Assembly: GCF_016545825.1 (NCBI RefSeq)
Contig: NC_052616.1
Location: 682,001-746,000, forward strand
Source: Eucalyptus grandis
Lineage: Eukaryota > Streptophyta > Magnoliopsida > Myrtales > Myrtaceae
Direction of reading: 5' to 3'
DNA: 64,000 bases
Shown here: positions 1 through 12,330 of the stretch, piece after piece
Layout: each line of letters starts with the position of its first letter
Numbering within the stretch: position 1 is the first letter of the stretch
Made by a program: the position numbers and the translations under genes
Notes under the pieces: generated by a model
Told to the model about the DNA's origin: nothing
Seen by the model: the letters and a program-made list of their open reading frames with translations, nothing else
Databases searched by the model: none

Positions 1-279
1 AGCAATTAACGATACAACACAGCACACCATCAAATTCGATCAAAGAGTCAAAACTGGAGAAGATTAATACATGCAAAAGACAAAATCAAGTCTGATTGCT
101 CTATGCACGGTGCATTATACATATTGGCGCAGCAAATTAAAAATGCTTATATTTTCAGGAAATTTTAAGATTTATGTTGATTGCATTCAATGACTGAGTA
201 AACTTCATATTAGATTGTAGAGAACCGACCTTCATCTATCAAAGATGAATTCTCATTTTCTGTCACACACACACATATA

Positions 280-423
280 TATCCTCTGTTTTGTTAACTC
301 CTTCAATAAGGAAATAATATGTGGTCAGAAATTTGTTCAGGATCTTAATTTCAAACAAGATCCTGAGCAAAATTCCAACCATAAATTATTTCCTTATTGA
401 AGGAGTCAACAAAACAGAGGATA
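280..423. repeat. Near-perfect foldback (67-bp arms, 10-bp loop): MITE or MIRNA-like hairpin
   Basis: Arms 280-346 and 357-423 are inverted complements without any gap. I count 7 mismatches in 67 positions, and two of those would be G-U pairs in a plus-strand transcript. The loop is 347-356. The ends read TATCCTCTG...CAGAGGATA, so a TA target-site duplication is possible, which would suggest a small Tc1/mariner-like MITE. The size and pairing would equally suit a young microRNA precursor. I do not recognise a known mature microRNA in either arm. If the TBL model is right, the hairpin lies in its first intron. Confidence 0.8.
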
Positions 424-865
424 CAGAGATATATTACCATGAATAATCAGCAATGCAGTCCGAAAGTAGGATCAGTATGTAAAGCAGAGTGCCGCATAAC
501 GTAATCTAATTTCTTTCCACAATTAATGAACTCAAGTAAGAGAAAGACAACTTAATGTGAAAATTCCAAAACATAAAAGCAGACGCCACAAAATGAGCTC
601 CTTGATCTGGCATTCATCTCCGAACATTTCAGAATAAGATCAGATTTTGCTAACCCAGAGTGATCTAACTTGACGCCGCATCGTTCGCAGCGAATTTTGG
701 AAAACTTCGCAAGACAAACCAAATAAAGCAAGAAACAGATCAATTAAAGAACTCCACAGGCAAAAAAGAATTCACTTTTCTCATTGCGTTCGCCAATGCA
801 TTTTGTCATTCTGGCAAGCCCTGTATCGCAGAACGTGCAGAGCAAGAACGTAGAAATCCACCCAC

Positions 866-1136
866 CTGTCCGATTGATCAGGGACTCATTCTTGGCCGGG
901 AAAGCAGCCGAAGGATCAACCTCGTCCTGCTTTTGAATAGGCAGAGACACGAGAGGCGATTGAGTTTCGGTTTTTGATTCTGAGACGGGTGGCTCCTGAA
1001 CGACTGACGACGGCAATTTGATAGAATCAGAGAAGAAGAGGCGAAAAGCGAGACCTATCAATAGAAATGACAGAGCGAACTTGGCAAAGACGTAATTTTG
1101 CTTGTGGAGGGATGATGGGTTGATTTCAGGCCTCAT
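866..1136 (-). CDS. 5' coding exon of a probable trichome birefringence-like (TBL/AXY4-type) protein, partial
   Basis: The exon starts with ATG at 1136 and runs 90 codons to a GTGGGT donor at 865-860. It encodes a short basic head, one hydrophobic segment (about residues 18-34, core FALSFLLIGLAFRLFF), then a Pro/Ser/Glu-rich stalk. That is the layout of a type II Golgi membrane protein. The N-terminus resembles, from memory, plant TBL proteins of the ALTERED XYLOGLUCAN 4 group, which O-acetylate cell-wall polysaccharides in the Golgi. The diagnostic TBL and DUF231 domains (GDS and DxxH motifs) would lie in later exons to the left of the window and are not seen. The exon ends one base into a codon, leaving the intron to cover 1-865. 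It could instead be another small type II membrane protein. Confidence 0.45.
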
Positions 1137-1278
1137 TTCCCTCGACTCCCCGTGCCCAAGAAAGGATCAAGACATAGCAAGGTTTGAGACAGAGAGAGAG
1201 GGTAGTTAGTGATTACTTGTTGAAGTGTGGGCAAGCTTTTTCGCAACAACCCAAGCGGTGTTTAACCAGGAAGTTTAA

Positions 1279-1282
<4 letters not shown>

Positions 1283-1313
<31 letters not shown>
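1283..1313. repeat. (GA)n microsatellite
   Basis: About 15 perfect GA units lie roughly 150 bp upstream of the TBL-like start codon. They fall in the likely promoter or 5' leader of that minus-strand gene. Confidence 0.9.
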
Positions 1314-1316
<3 letters not shown>

Positions 1317-2470
1317 GGTTTGAGGGGGAGAGAGACAAAGAGAAAGAGAGAGACAGCGTGTCATATCGCCTTTTACCCACTTCCAAGCTGTTAATGCACA
1401 TAAAAACTATCGACAAAGACCTAAAAAAACATGCAGTGAAATTCAGACAACAGAGGAGGAAAAAAAGAAGAAGAGGAGGAACAAAAGACCAGTAGGCATG
1501 TAATGCCATAACCAAGTTGCAGCATGGGAAGAGATTAAAAAATCGAATGCATGAAGATGGTAGATGGGTGTTGCACGAGAGCTCCCATCCAAATCCATGA
1601 TAGATCTGGAGCGGATACAATTGTACACAGCGCATTGAAACTTGTCGTCGAATAAAGGAGGAGGAGGAAATATAGTACCAATTGAATAATGGGTTCTCTG
1701 TTTTTACTTACGGACAGTGACAGGATCGAGGAAGCACGAATGTCACTCTCGCAACTAATTTGGACTTGGAATTGGTAATAATGATTTTCGTATATCCCTT
1801 TTGGGGTGGTAGAAATAACATGCTTCGGTTTTAAGGAAGGTATAATAAGAACTTAGATCTAAGAAGGGTAATGAGTGGAAAGACCATGCACAGCTGGCGG
1901 GGAACCATCAACGACAAAAGCATTGGCAACGTCAGACAGAGGGAGAGTGGTCCTGTCAGGACGTCTCTCTCTCTCTCTCTCTCGCATCTTCTTGGAACGG
2001 TGGCACAGTCCAGCCAGTACCCCCAGTTTAAGCCAATGGGCGTTTTGCTTTCCTTTTACAGATCACGCATGTTCTCCTCCCAAAACAATAAACCAGTTAT
2101 CACGAATTCAAATAGTGACATTCACGACAAGTTCACTTTGATTTTGCTTTTTCACTTTCTCTAAGTTTTTGTTATTTTCATTAGGTGTAACATGTTTACT
2201 CCCCTTGATTTAATAAATCGATTCACAACTCTGAAGGAGGTGAACAAAGGGGGAGTGGCAGAATGATTTTTCATGCGGCTGACCGACCAAAATGAAGCCG
2301 TTTCTAACTTCTGGCCATCCTCTTTCGAATGCAACTGTTAACACTGATGCCATTTGTCTCTGTCATGTCATCACACTAGAATGAGTTTCTTTCTTGGATA
2401 ACTCAGTATGAGGATTCCAGTACGAATTTCCCTCTGAAACAAAAGCGCCGTAATATACCTGCAGGTACAA

Positions 2471-2489
2471 TCTCTCTCTCTCTCTCTCC

Positions 2490-2570
<81 letters not shown>
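2471..2570. repeat. Compound (CT)n-(TA)n microsatellite
   Basis: A CT tract with one short interruption runs to about 2532 and then changes directly to a pure TA tract to about 2570. It is the longest simple repeat in the window and likely length-variable. Confidence 0.9.
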
Positions 2571-2573
<3 letters not shown>

Positions 2574-3435
2574 CTCTCAAACTAAAGGTATTATCTGTGA
2601 CTTGGATTTGGCAGCACTGGATGACCCACCACCAGATAAGTCGAAACCACTCTCTACAACACTGATTCTCTGATGGCCCGCTGCGAAAAAGGCATAAGGA
2701 TTCAAATGAGTTCGAGAGTTCAGAGACCACGCTTCATGTGGGGTTGAATTTGTCCTCTTATTCTCATGAAGGGCCAGGCCATGCATACACAGCGGATGTC
2801 TTGCTGCTCTCGTACTGAGCAAGTCAATGATTGGCCCAATCTCCTTAGAAGTGCGAGCCGCCCCCACCCCTCACCCCAAAACTCGGATTAGAGTCACCGC
2901 CTCACAGAAACGTAATATCCATGCTGCATATAACGTCCTTTTTTGCTACAGGTTGTCACATTCATAAAAAAAAACTTACTGTATACCAGCAAGTGCATGA
3001 GATCAGGGGCAAACGCAAAGAAAAATACCTTCAATTCAAGCACAATACATATAGACTAGAATAATACACGATATACAAAGCAACTTGTAAGTACAGCAGT
3101 AGAAATAAATATCCTCATCCGATGTCATATCTATAAATTCCATTTTAATCCTTGAATTTCTAAGGTCTACAAATAATACACGACATACGGTGCGTCTGCA
3201 AGCAAGCTAGAGTTAGAAATCTCAGCACATGCCCCACATCTTCAAGTTCTAAATGAATCGCGCATTAAACTTCAAACAACCACCTCCCAGAAATCACGAA
3301 AGTCAAAAATGGTAAAATGAACAAGCATATTGCAAGACTTCTTCAAGCTGAATTCCCTGTAGTCTGAATTCCCGCAGGTACAACTTGATAACATCATAAT
3401 ATCACTTGGGCATTCTGAAATACTCATTATGCAAA

Positions 3436-6400
3436 TCAGTAATCAGCTGCTTTTGGAACTTTCATACCGAACCCATGCTTCACTTTCTCGACTCTGTTAA
3501 AAAATGAGGAAATCAAACAAGCATTAAGTTTAACAAGTGATCTGCCTTCATTGTCAGGAAAATGGCAGTTTCAACACAGAAATGTGCAGTTTTATAATTT
3601 AGATGTAAACTTTACTTTCTGTTATGTCACTTTGACATAGACCTTGCTATAATAGAGATTTTTACTAGAAACGATGAGCAGAAATTGAAGAAATAAATGT
3701 GTCCTGGCTATATGAATATTACAAGAAAGGAGAGAAATGAGAGTAATTGTTGCTATCAAGTTTGTTCATGGCTTTAAACATCATTTTAACCATTATTTCA
3801 TTGGTAAATCACCATAATTTCTTTTAGAGACTGGTAGGGAGTCCAAAATATCATCTGTGGCTAAATTCAGACATGTGATTCATTAGCCTCAAACGTGACT
3901 AAATAAATTGGACTGCGAAAATCCTACTAGCACTTACGTTGGAGCAAGTTTACCGAGGCAATCCAGCTCTTCACCAGTTTCCTCATCCAAGACTCGTCCG
4001 GAGATCTCAACGATGTATGACCTATCTCTATCAGTTGGAAGTCCTCTGGAAGCAAGTAAAGTTAAATCCTTTTCATGAAGTTCTCGACCATTAACAAAGA
4101 TACCCGTATTTCCTCCCGCACAATTCTCGGGCATAGGATAGTTAAATTCTTCAATGAACGGCTGCAGGGGGGAGAGAGAGAGAGAGAGAGAGAGGGGAGA
4201 TTCTTTATAACATAACCAGAAATAAGCCATTTGAAAGGTAAAATATGCATAAACATCATATCAAGCATTTAGTCAGACAAGTTTGTATTTGCTGCCTCAC
4301 CGGAATTATGCCAAGGCAAGGTCCACCAATGATCCCCCAAAAACCAGCTCGATAATCATACCTGGTTTAAGTACATTAAGGACAAAATTGTGAGGGAAAT
4401 GCAGATAGCTAACAAATGTGCACAATAGATAATTCCACACACAACAAAAGTCCATCAAGAGGAGAATGAGTTTGAAAGAAAAATTCTGTCTGGTCAAATT
4501 AAGTATCCCCATTCAAACTAATTAGTAATCCTAAGCTCTAAGTGGGAGTCAGATTCATACATAAAACACTTTGCACTTCACCCTTAGGAAAAGCATGCAC
4601 AAATAACTCAATAGGCCAAAAGTCTATAGGTTCTCTTAACTAAAGGGATGGTACTAGGGATACTAGTAAAACCCTATAAAAAATGAGACAGAACAATCTA
4701 CCGATAGAACAAGAAACCAAAGCTACTTTTGGAGATTGGATAATTACCAGAAATTTCCAGGCTGTATTGGTCCGGCGAGCTTCTCAGCTTTCCTTATCAA
4801 ACGATCTGATATGGGATGCCCATTTATTGAGACTTTGGCTCTGCCATGCTCGTCACTTTGATTTGACCTTGAAAGATCCTTGAAGCTCTTCTTGATAATG
4901 TTCATGAAAAATGATTCGTTCCCCTTGTTACCTCTTGTTTGATCATGTTCCCTGCTTGCATCTCCAGATTCTTGTGATACCCCAGTATCAGAGCACTCAT
5001 TGAATGATACTTCCATCTCAGTTGCAAGTGAAGCCTCTTGTAGAGAATTCTGCCGCAAGATTGCCTTATTTGGTAAGAACTTTTCGTGATCGGATCGACT
5101 ACTGCGATTCCCCTTACCAAACCGGTTAACTGCATGATTATGGGAAGAGTGATCAAAATGTTTTTGTAGAGGTGAACCAGCAGGTGGTGGAGACCGTGCG
5201 GCATTTATTGGCTGCTGCGCCGAGTCACTCAATCCAATCAAATCGTCAGGGCTATGCTCATCATCCGAGATACTTGGGGAGGTAGAATGCAGGCCTTCCA
5301 TCTCTTGAGAGTCGCTCAGGCTTAAGTTATGGCATGTTGTCAATGGAGCTTGCTTTCTGTCCATTGAAAGAAACTCATAACCAGAATTATCGAAATCATC
5401 AGAAGAGAAATTGGCGCTGTCTCTGTTGACATAGCCATGGGAATGCACATAATCTTCTTTCAGTGCCTCATAAGAGCTGTCTTCACAATCGGCATTAGCT
5501 TCTTTTGCCTCCGTGTGATCAGAAAATATAAGTCTCTTGTTTACAACCTTATATGAAATCATTGTAGAACAGGCTCCACATCGAACTTTTTGCCGCTTTT
5601 TTGTCATGAGCAGAACTTTCTTGGGAAGTTGCAGCAATTCAAAGCAATTGTGACAAGCTACAAATGGGGCAGCACCAGCTATGGGATGCAATCTACGACC
5701 ACTACCAGCTAAAACAACCCTCGGAGGTTGGCGTTGCAACAAGCCACCCATTGCATAATTCAAGTCACTTGGCTGTCTAATATGGGACTGTGGCTTGTGA
5801 GAAATAAACGGAGGGACTGCTAACCTAGGATTGAGCGAATGATAACCCAGTGAACCTGGATCCTCATGATGATACAAACCATTATGTTGTGGGACATCAG
5901 AGAACTTCTTATTGTAGAATGCAGTGGGTGGAACTGCTGTGGAAACCTCCCGATGGTTGTCACAGCAATGGTAGCAACGGCAAGCAGACTGATGAAGACC
6001 TGAATTATTGTATGATCTAAAAGGATCCGAAGTAGGATCAGCATACTCTCTTGAATAGAACATGTGAGGAGGCGGTCGATGATATTCACCTGGAGCTGTC
6101 CCATGTACATGAGAAGCATAAGTATCTTTGTATCCAGGGAAATGATGGGGGTTCTGCACTGAGCTGTAAAATCTATGCATAACATCAGGCTGGTTGGTGT
6201 AAGAGAGGGGGTTTTGCTGGTGACTTTTATAAGCGAGCCCTGCAGAATGTCTATAAGGATCAAAGGACCCAAATGGATTTTTATTCAAATCTGAAGAGCC
6301 AACGGGAAAGCATGCATTTGGACCAGCATGAGTATCTGGAGCAACGGTCCCTCTATTTATAGGAAAACTATCCTTGGCTTTATCAACCACATCACAGGAC

Positions 6401-7712
6401 CGAGCAAGTTGATCCTTAAGTTCATCCAGTTTTCTAAGGAGTTCAGCTCTATCACCTTCCAGGTAACGAACTCTGTTACCTTCATGAAGATCATCGTGTT
6501 TCTTAAATGGTGCTTCATGACTGTAACGAGAATCTAACTGGTAATTTGAAGGACCCTCATCAGGATACCTAGAAGTTGATAACCTTACACCATGGAAATT
6601 ATCATGCATGCTTTTCGGGTATTCAACCTTGCCACCCATCTCCCTAGTTTGCCGATCAACCATTTTTCCTGATCTTTGAGGCCCACTTGTGGAAACATTT
6701 TGAGCGCAAAACCCCTTACCCGCGTCATTCTGATCGAGTCCACTCTCGACAAGCCAGTTCGGAGTTGTGTCTTTGGAATCGTAATTAGTAAAGTCACTGC
6801 CTACTGTACAATTTCCCTCCAAACCCCTACGATCAAAACTCAAAGATCCCACATTGGATTTGACATCCAAAGCAGAAGAGCTGCACAAGTTAGCTGTTGC
6901 TTTTTCTGAGAGAATCTCAGATTTTTCACAAATTCCTCCAATCCTTTCTTCATCAGACTTCTCAGATAAGCAATCAGATCCCTGGACTATAGGTTTTGCT
7001 GCATGTCAAGAAAAGAAAGAGTTCAGCTTGAAGATCAACGTTTCTATTATGTGTAAACCTAGTTAACTTACCCACCTTATGGTTTCCACATACATTGAGT
7101 TCCAAATCTTCTGACTGCAGCAGAAATGACAAGTACCAGGGTTTTGAGTTCGACCAGGTACTTTTAATGTCCTCTAAACCTCCCTAGTCTTCTACGATTT
7201 GGCTTTGTTTATCATGTTAAAGTGAAAAATGTATGCTTTTTTCTTCTCTCATTGTCCTCCTTTTCCAATCGAATCAATCCCAAGAAGCCCTCTATCAGAC
7301 CGTAAGCAAAAATCCCAATGAACAAGCACAGGCAAAGCCATCATTTTAAAACCGGGGACGTATCGAAGTTCGAAAAGAAAGAATTCACAATCCCCAATCA
7401 CGAATCATCACACTGCGGCACAACATCAAAGTTCCGACCAACGCATCTAACACAATGCCTCGACTTTTCAGCAAATCGCGAACCATTCATCTCCATTTTA
7501 CCGCCCACGACATTCCCATTGACCAAGCAAGACTCAAAATTACCCAGCAAGCGCGAAACAAGAGAAAAGACGAAGGAAAAAAAGAAAGAAACTTTACCCC
7601 GAAGAACAGCTCCGCAACCACCGCACTGATAAACAGAGTAATCGGCGAGCTCCGGCAACAGATTCTCGCACTTGGGACACCGAACCAGCCGAACTTTCTC
7701 CGCGCTCGCCAT
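3436..7712 (-). CDS. EDR4-like zinc-ribbon protein (DUF3133 family)
   Basis: Five exons on the minus strand: 7598-7712, 4748-6998, 4301-4361, 3938-4161 and 3436-3493. They join in frame to 902 residues with GT-AG introns. The N-terminus has a C2C2 zinc ribbon (Cys12, Cys15, Cys30, Cys33). A charged helical segment follows near residues 213-240 (LEGDRAELLRKLDELKDQL). The family's second cysteine motif is near residues 485-525 (CHNCFELL, then VRCGACSTMISY). A conserved C-terminus ends VKHGFGMKVPKAADY. This order fits plant ENHANCED DISEASE RESISTANCE 4 and its larger paralogues. Arabidopsis EDR4 restrains powdery-mildew responses and helps place EDR1 through clathrin-related trafficking. The long central part is low in complexity and rich in Ser, His and Pro. 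I infer a regulatory or adaptor role. Which EDR4 paralogue it is cannot be told. The ATG at 7712 is chosen because MASAEKVRLVRCPKC is the family start. Confidence 0.9.
4172..4194. repeat. (GA)n microsatellite inside an EDR4-like splice acceptor
   Basis: On the minus strand this reads as a CT repeat followed by CCCCCCTGCAG, ending exactly where exon 4 begins (4161). The microsatellite therefore forms the polypyrimidine tract of intron 3. Confidence 0.85.
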
Positions 7713-10634
7713 TCAAAGAAGAACCTCCGAGAACCAGAGCGACGAGTCTAAGCAGAAAATTAAAAAAGCTTCTTCTTTTATTGTATGGGAGAAAATCAGG
7801 GGGCAGAGAAGGCCATTGAGCTGGAATCCTGAGGCCTTTGGGTGGTCTGCAATGTGAAGCGAAAGTCACACGCGGGTCCGCGAAAAGTCGAGACTTGCCA
7901 AGTCTTCTCTTTTGAGATTGTCCACTCTACAGATTCGTCAGCACGCCACGACGACCCAGAGAGAGAGGAGGGATGGAATTGAGGATATTGGTGTAGAAAT
8001 CTACGAACGCCCCTCGAGCTCGTGGGAATCTGCAGAGAAAATGGAAGCTTGTGGCTCGGATTTTAGAGGGGCGAAGGATCATTTTCCAAAGACCATTGCC
8101 GTTGCGTTGCCGCGGAAAAGTTGATGCCGAAAGGAAAATGTGAGTGAGGAACACACGAGAGAGAGAGAGAGAGAGAGAGGAGACGACGTCGTGTAGAGGG
8201 AAGGGGACAGCGTCGTCGAGCCAATGATGCTCCTCGGTGTCGGGGAGTGACTAGGATTCGAACATAAGGAGGACAAATGTGCGAGGACAAGAATTATGTG
8301 CTATGTCCACTCCTGTTGCTGTGGTTGCTTGTTCAGCACTAGATCTCGTGATTATAAAGATGACTCAAGTGCCATTATTTTATAGATATCACAAAAGGGT
8401 GCCGAGCTTATCCTGCACCAATCATCTTAAAAAGCTTTATTTTATAAGCTTATCCGAAATTACATCCAAAATTTGAAATCTTCATTCCATAAACCGTCAT
8501 TGCAACGGGTAGAGAACTCACCTCCATTTATCGAATCGAATCTCGAACTCAAGGAGATGATCTTGAGCTTGGGTTTATGAGTGGGCTCTTTTTAAGCCGA
8601 GGAGGAAGCAGGTCTGGTGTAATTAGTAACTCCTCAAATGTCGTGGCTAGATCCCGAAATCCATTCGTTCGGGATTAGCGGCGATAAGTAAAGGGTGTGT
8701 GACTGCTTTTCAATCACCTGAGCGAGATTCCATGGCGTTGATGGGAAGGAAGTGGCGCTTTTGCTTTATTTTCCGAGTCAATTTTATTTCCTTATTTATT
8801 AGGCTTTCAGCTTTATTCGCTCTTTTGTTTTAACATGGAGAAATGAAAAGAGGAAATGACAGGGGAGAGAGAAAAGCACTGTTTTGGACTCGCCTGAAAA
8901 GAAGCGAAAGAGCAAAAGTGGGAAAAGCGAGAGCAATGGATACAGAGACAGAGAGAGACAGGGGCGCGTAAAACTACAAGTCTGACGATTGCCTGAGAAT
9001 TTGACCGGTGCTCTCACCTGCCTTCAGATATGCTGGGGCCCCACCCCACCCCACCCAACCCCAACCCCAACCCAAGCCGTAGTGGGGCCCACCTGCACTC
9101 TTGTTGACTTTAGAGGTTCGGACGTTCGGACGGTGGTGCGATTTTCTCAGGGAAAAAGTGGCCAGCCTGGCGGTTTCTCATTGGAGCCAACACCAAACGG
9201 AAGAAGAGGAGGAGAAAGGAGGAGCTCACGGAAGCGACGAGAAGTAGTTGACAGGAAGGAGACGAGCTTTTGCCTTTTATGAGAGGGGGGAGCTGAACGA
9301 GTCATCGATGCAGCATTTACAAGGCTTTGCCTTTTTGGCGCATGGACCCTTTCTTTCTGGGGCGCGGCCCACTCCCTCAGACAAATCTTGAACAGCCTCT
9401 TTCGGAGGGAAGGACCTTCTCTGGCTCTCCTTTTCTCTTCTTTGATCTTGGCTGCTTCTTCTTTGTGAAAAATGGTGCCTGATTAGGATGCTTACCAGCT
9501 CTTTAAACCTTTATTGTTATGTGATATCAACAGCTCTCCTTTGACAAGCAGAGCGCATAGCGATTCGTGAAAAGCTATTGCAAGAATGTAATTCCTTCTA
9601 AATCTTCGAATTTCTTTATGGGTAATTTGTTTTTGATCAAATCGACGAAATGGGTTGAATTTAAGTGAATGAACAAATCACAACATTTGCAATGCCCGCA
9701 AACTTAGGAAGTTGTCCGTTAGGAAATAGGTAGTCATTGATGGGATTTGATGAATGAGGAACCAAGATCAATAAGCATTCTTTTAAGGGATCTTTGAAGG
9801 GGGTTAGGAGGTCTGTGCCCCTTGATGCCATGCACGTTAGGATCAAATCAATAAACAAGCAAACCACCCCCCTCCCCCATTTTTGTTGCTCCAGAACTCA
9901 TGACAGACCATTCAAAATTTTGAGAGCAAAGTCGGGTCGATTCGATCACTGGAATGATCAACTAACGCACAAGGCCGCACAATATTAAAAATGGAGGTGT
10001 TTGTCAGTGTCATTGTGAAAACTAGCCTCTCTGATCGCAGAGGATTATTTCTCATGCTAAGCTGTGGGGGCTGGCTTTTGATCCATCATTGCAAGATCAT
10101 TGGACGTCTCATCACATGCCATCGCCCCATTAAACAAATATTAAACGGCATTGTCCCTTTTCTTGACCTAGTCATTAGGTAAGAAATGCTCCTAGGACAA
10201 ATCCAAACAAAAGGTTCCAATATCCAACGTCAGTCACTACACAACTATCCATGCAAAATAAAGCCCTCGACTTTTTATTTCTCTCATGTCTCTGTCGTTT
10301 GCATTGTTCACATTGCCCCAATTTCCGCTTTACCTTTCTCCCACAACTTGCCAACGTTTTAATCAGATTACTTTATTTCAAAAGATGGATAAGCTCAAGG
10401 TTGAATGCCATCGCTTTTGCGTTATTTGCAAGTCCAGGCATTTTTGTTGTCCACATTCGTCTCGTCTTTTTCAATTATGTCACGGGTTCAGCAGCCAAAT
10501 CTCAGAAAACTTGACCAAGTCCAATAAAAAAAAACTATGTTTTCTGCATCATGAGCCAAATATCTCTGCCTAAGAAACAAGAAAATTGTTGAGACCACGA
10601 ACTGTAAAACAACCTGAATATCAATTATTTCCAA
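7713..10634. other. Intergenic: EDR4-like promoter side and JAR1-like 3' flank
   Basis: No supported gene. The first part is the EDR4-like upstream region, with a GA repeat at about 8157-8180. Around 9035-9080 there is a C-rich low-complexity run. The rest is unique AT-rich sequence with short random open frames. The JAR1-like 3' untranslated region must lie just below 10635. Confidence 0.55.
8157..8180. repeat. (GA)n microsatellite
   Basis: About 12 GA units, some 445 bp upstream of the EDR4-like start codon, in its probable promoter or leader. Confidence 0.9.
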
Positions 10635-12299
10635 TCAAAAAGCCGAGCTGAAGTAACTGTTAGTGACTTCATTACACAGTATCTGCAAGACCATGTTGTT
10701 GTTAGGCCCTATACATCTCGGGGTTTTGAATTGGCTAACGGCGGCTCCTAATCCTAAGTAATAGTTTAGGATCTTCTGGAACGTACCTCTTCGGACGACT
10801 CGGAGTTCAAGGGCCCCTATCGCGCCCACTTTGCGTGCACCAATGTACCCCGCATCGACAAATGAGCGGTCCAAACAGTTGCAGCATCCTCTCAAGATCT
10901 CCTCGCTCGCCTGACCATTCATCTCCCAAAATATCACATAGTGACCTGGTTCCGTCGAGAAATCCACCTGACTGGAGAAATCTACGACTTCGAGCATTTC
11001 TTTACCCAGTAACTTGGCTGCTGCTTCGACAGCTAACTGCAAGTCTTTCTCAGTGTTCTTGTCAATGTTGACGGTAAGCAAGAGATTTCTTCGGCAGATA
11101 AATTGGAGTTCAGGGGTGGAGTTGTGAAATCCTACGACCTTCACCACGTCTCCTAGCCTGTATCGATACAGCCCTGTAAAATTTAAAGTCAGAATATTAC
11201 CATTCGAGGAAATAACCGGAATAGAGATGATAAAATCAATAAATGGAGAAAAGAACCAGTAGAAGAATGTCCTCATGTATAACTTGCATAGATTGACATC
11301 GCATGTATCGATGCATAACTCTCCTAACAAAAGGCAAATTTGTTCCTGGTGTAGGCATTGCAAGTACAAATAGACATCGAATTACAGTTAATGGTATGAT
11401 TGACAAAGTTGCATCACATAGTTTTCCAAACTAACCATGGAACAAACATAACAATGACATCAATCATTACTAGTCCCCTGATTCTCAAAGAAAAAAAGGC
11501 CAAATGATAAGAGAGAGCCTTATTTTTTTGCAGATACCAAAATACGGAAAATCTTATCCCCAATAGCAGGAAGGGAGACTGATAACCTGTGCAAGGAGGA
11601 CAAGTATGGCAAGATCGCCATGTGCAGGAGCTTAAGAAAGGTTAATTAACATGAAATAAACCCAAAAGGGTCAACAGTGAGATTGTAAAACTGACCGCAA
11701 GAAACTGGTATGTCCAGCAGGCAACAAAATTAAGATAATAAAAAAAAAAAATCCAATTTGGAGGATCGTGGATTTGTTCTGGTTCGGAAAAATTTATTCT
11801 ATCTAAAGAAGCGATGACCGCAGAATCTATTCTATATTTACTCATATGAACTTATATCTATAATGATTTAAAATAAGAAAACAAAGGCATTCGCCTAACC
11901 CTTGTTTGTCTTCAATCAGAACTTGAATGTGGTCCTGATGGGGACCGAAATAAATCTATTAGAGCAAGGAAACGACCAAGAAACTCTTCTGGCTCATTTC
12001 TTAAAGAAGCAGGCGTGTTTTGATTGTTTTTAAAGTCGATTTTTAATACTTTCCTTCTACAGAAGCAATTAGTGATCTTGTACTGTGGTGGATGCATCAA
12101 TAGTTCTAGGGCATAACCTTCAAATGAAATTCTGCTCTACTCTCTCTGCAAAAAGATGGCCACTAACCCAACCGGAAGTGGTGGTGGAATAAATTTCTAC
12201 GTTGCACACTTCCTCGCTGCTCAAGTATGCAGCAAAAATTGAAATTTGTCACTTTTCCGGTGGAACAAAATCCTAAATAAAAAGAAAAGATGTAGCGCT

Positions 12300-12330
<31 letters not shown>

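Larger units (their letters stand above)
1137..3435. other. Intergenic: TBL-like upstream region and EDR4-like 3' flank
   Basis: No credible coding region is seen. The part next to 1136 is the upstream side of the TBL-like gene and is rich in GA/CT repeats. The part below 3436 includes the 3' untranslated region of the EDR4-like gene. Open frames here are short, follow the microsatellites, and show no domain. Confidence 0.6.

Noticed and set aside
9035..9080. C-rich run with CCCCAACCCC words resembling telomeric repeat
   Set aside because: The repeat is irregular and short; the plant telomere unit CCCTAAA is absent.
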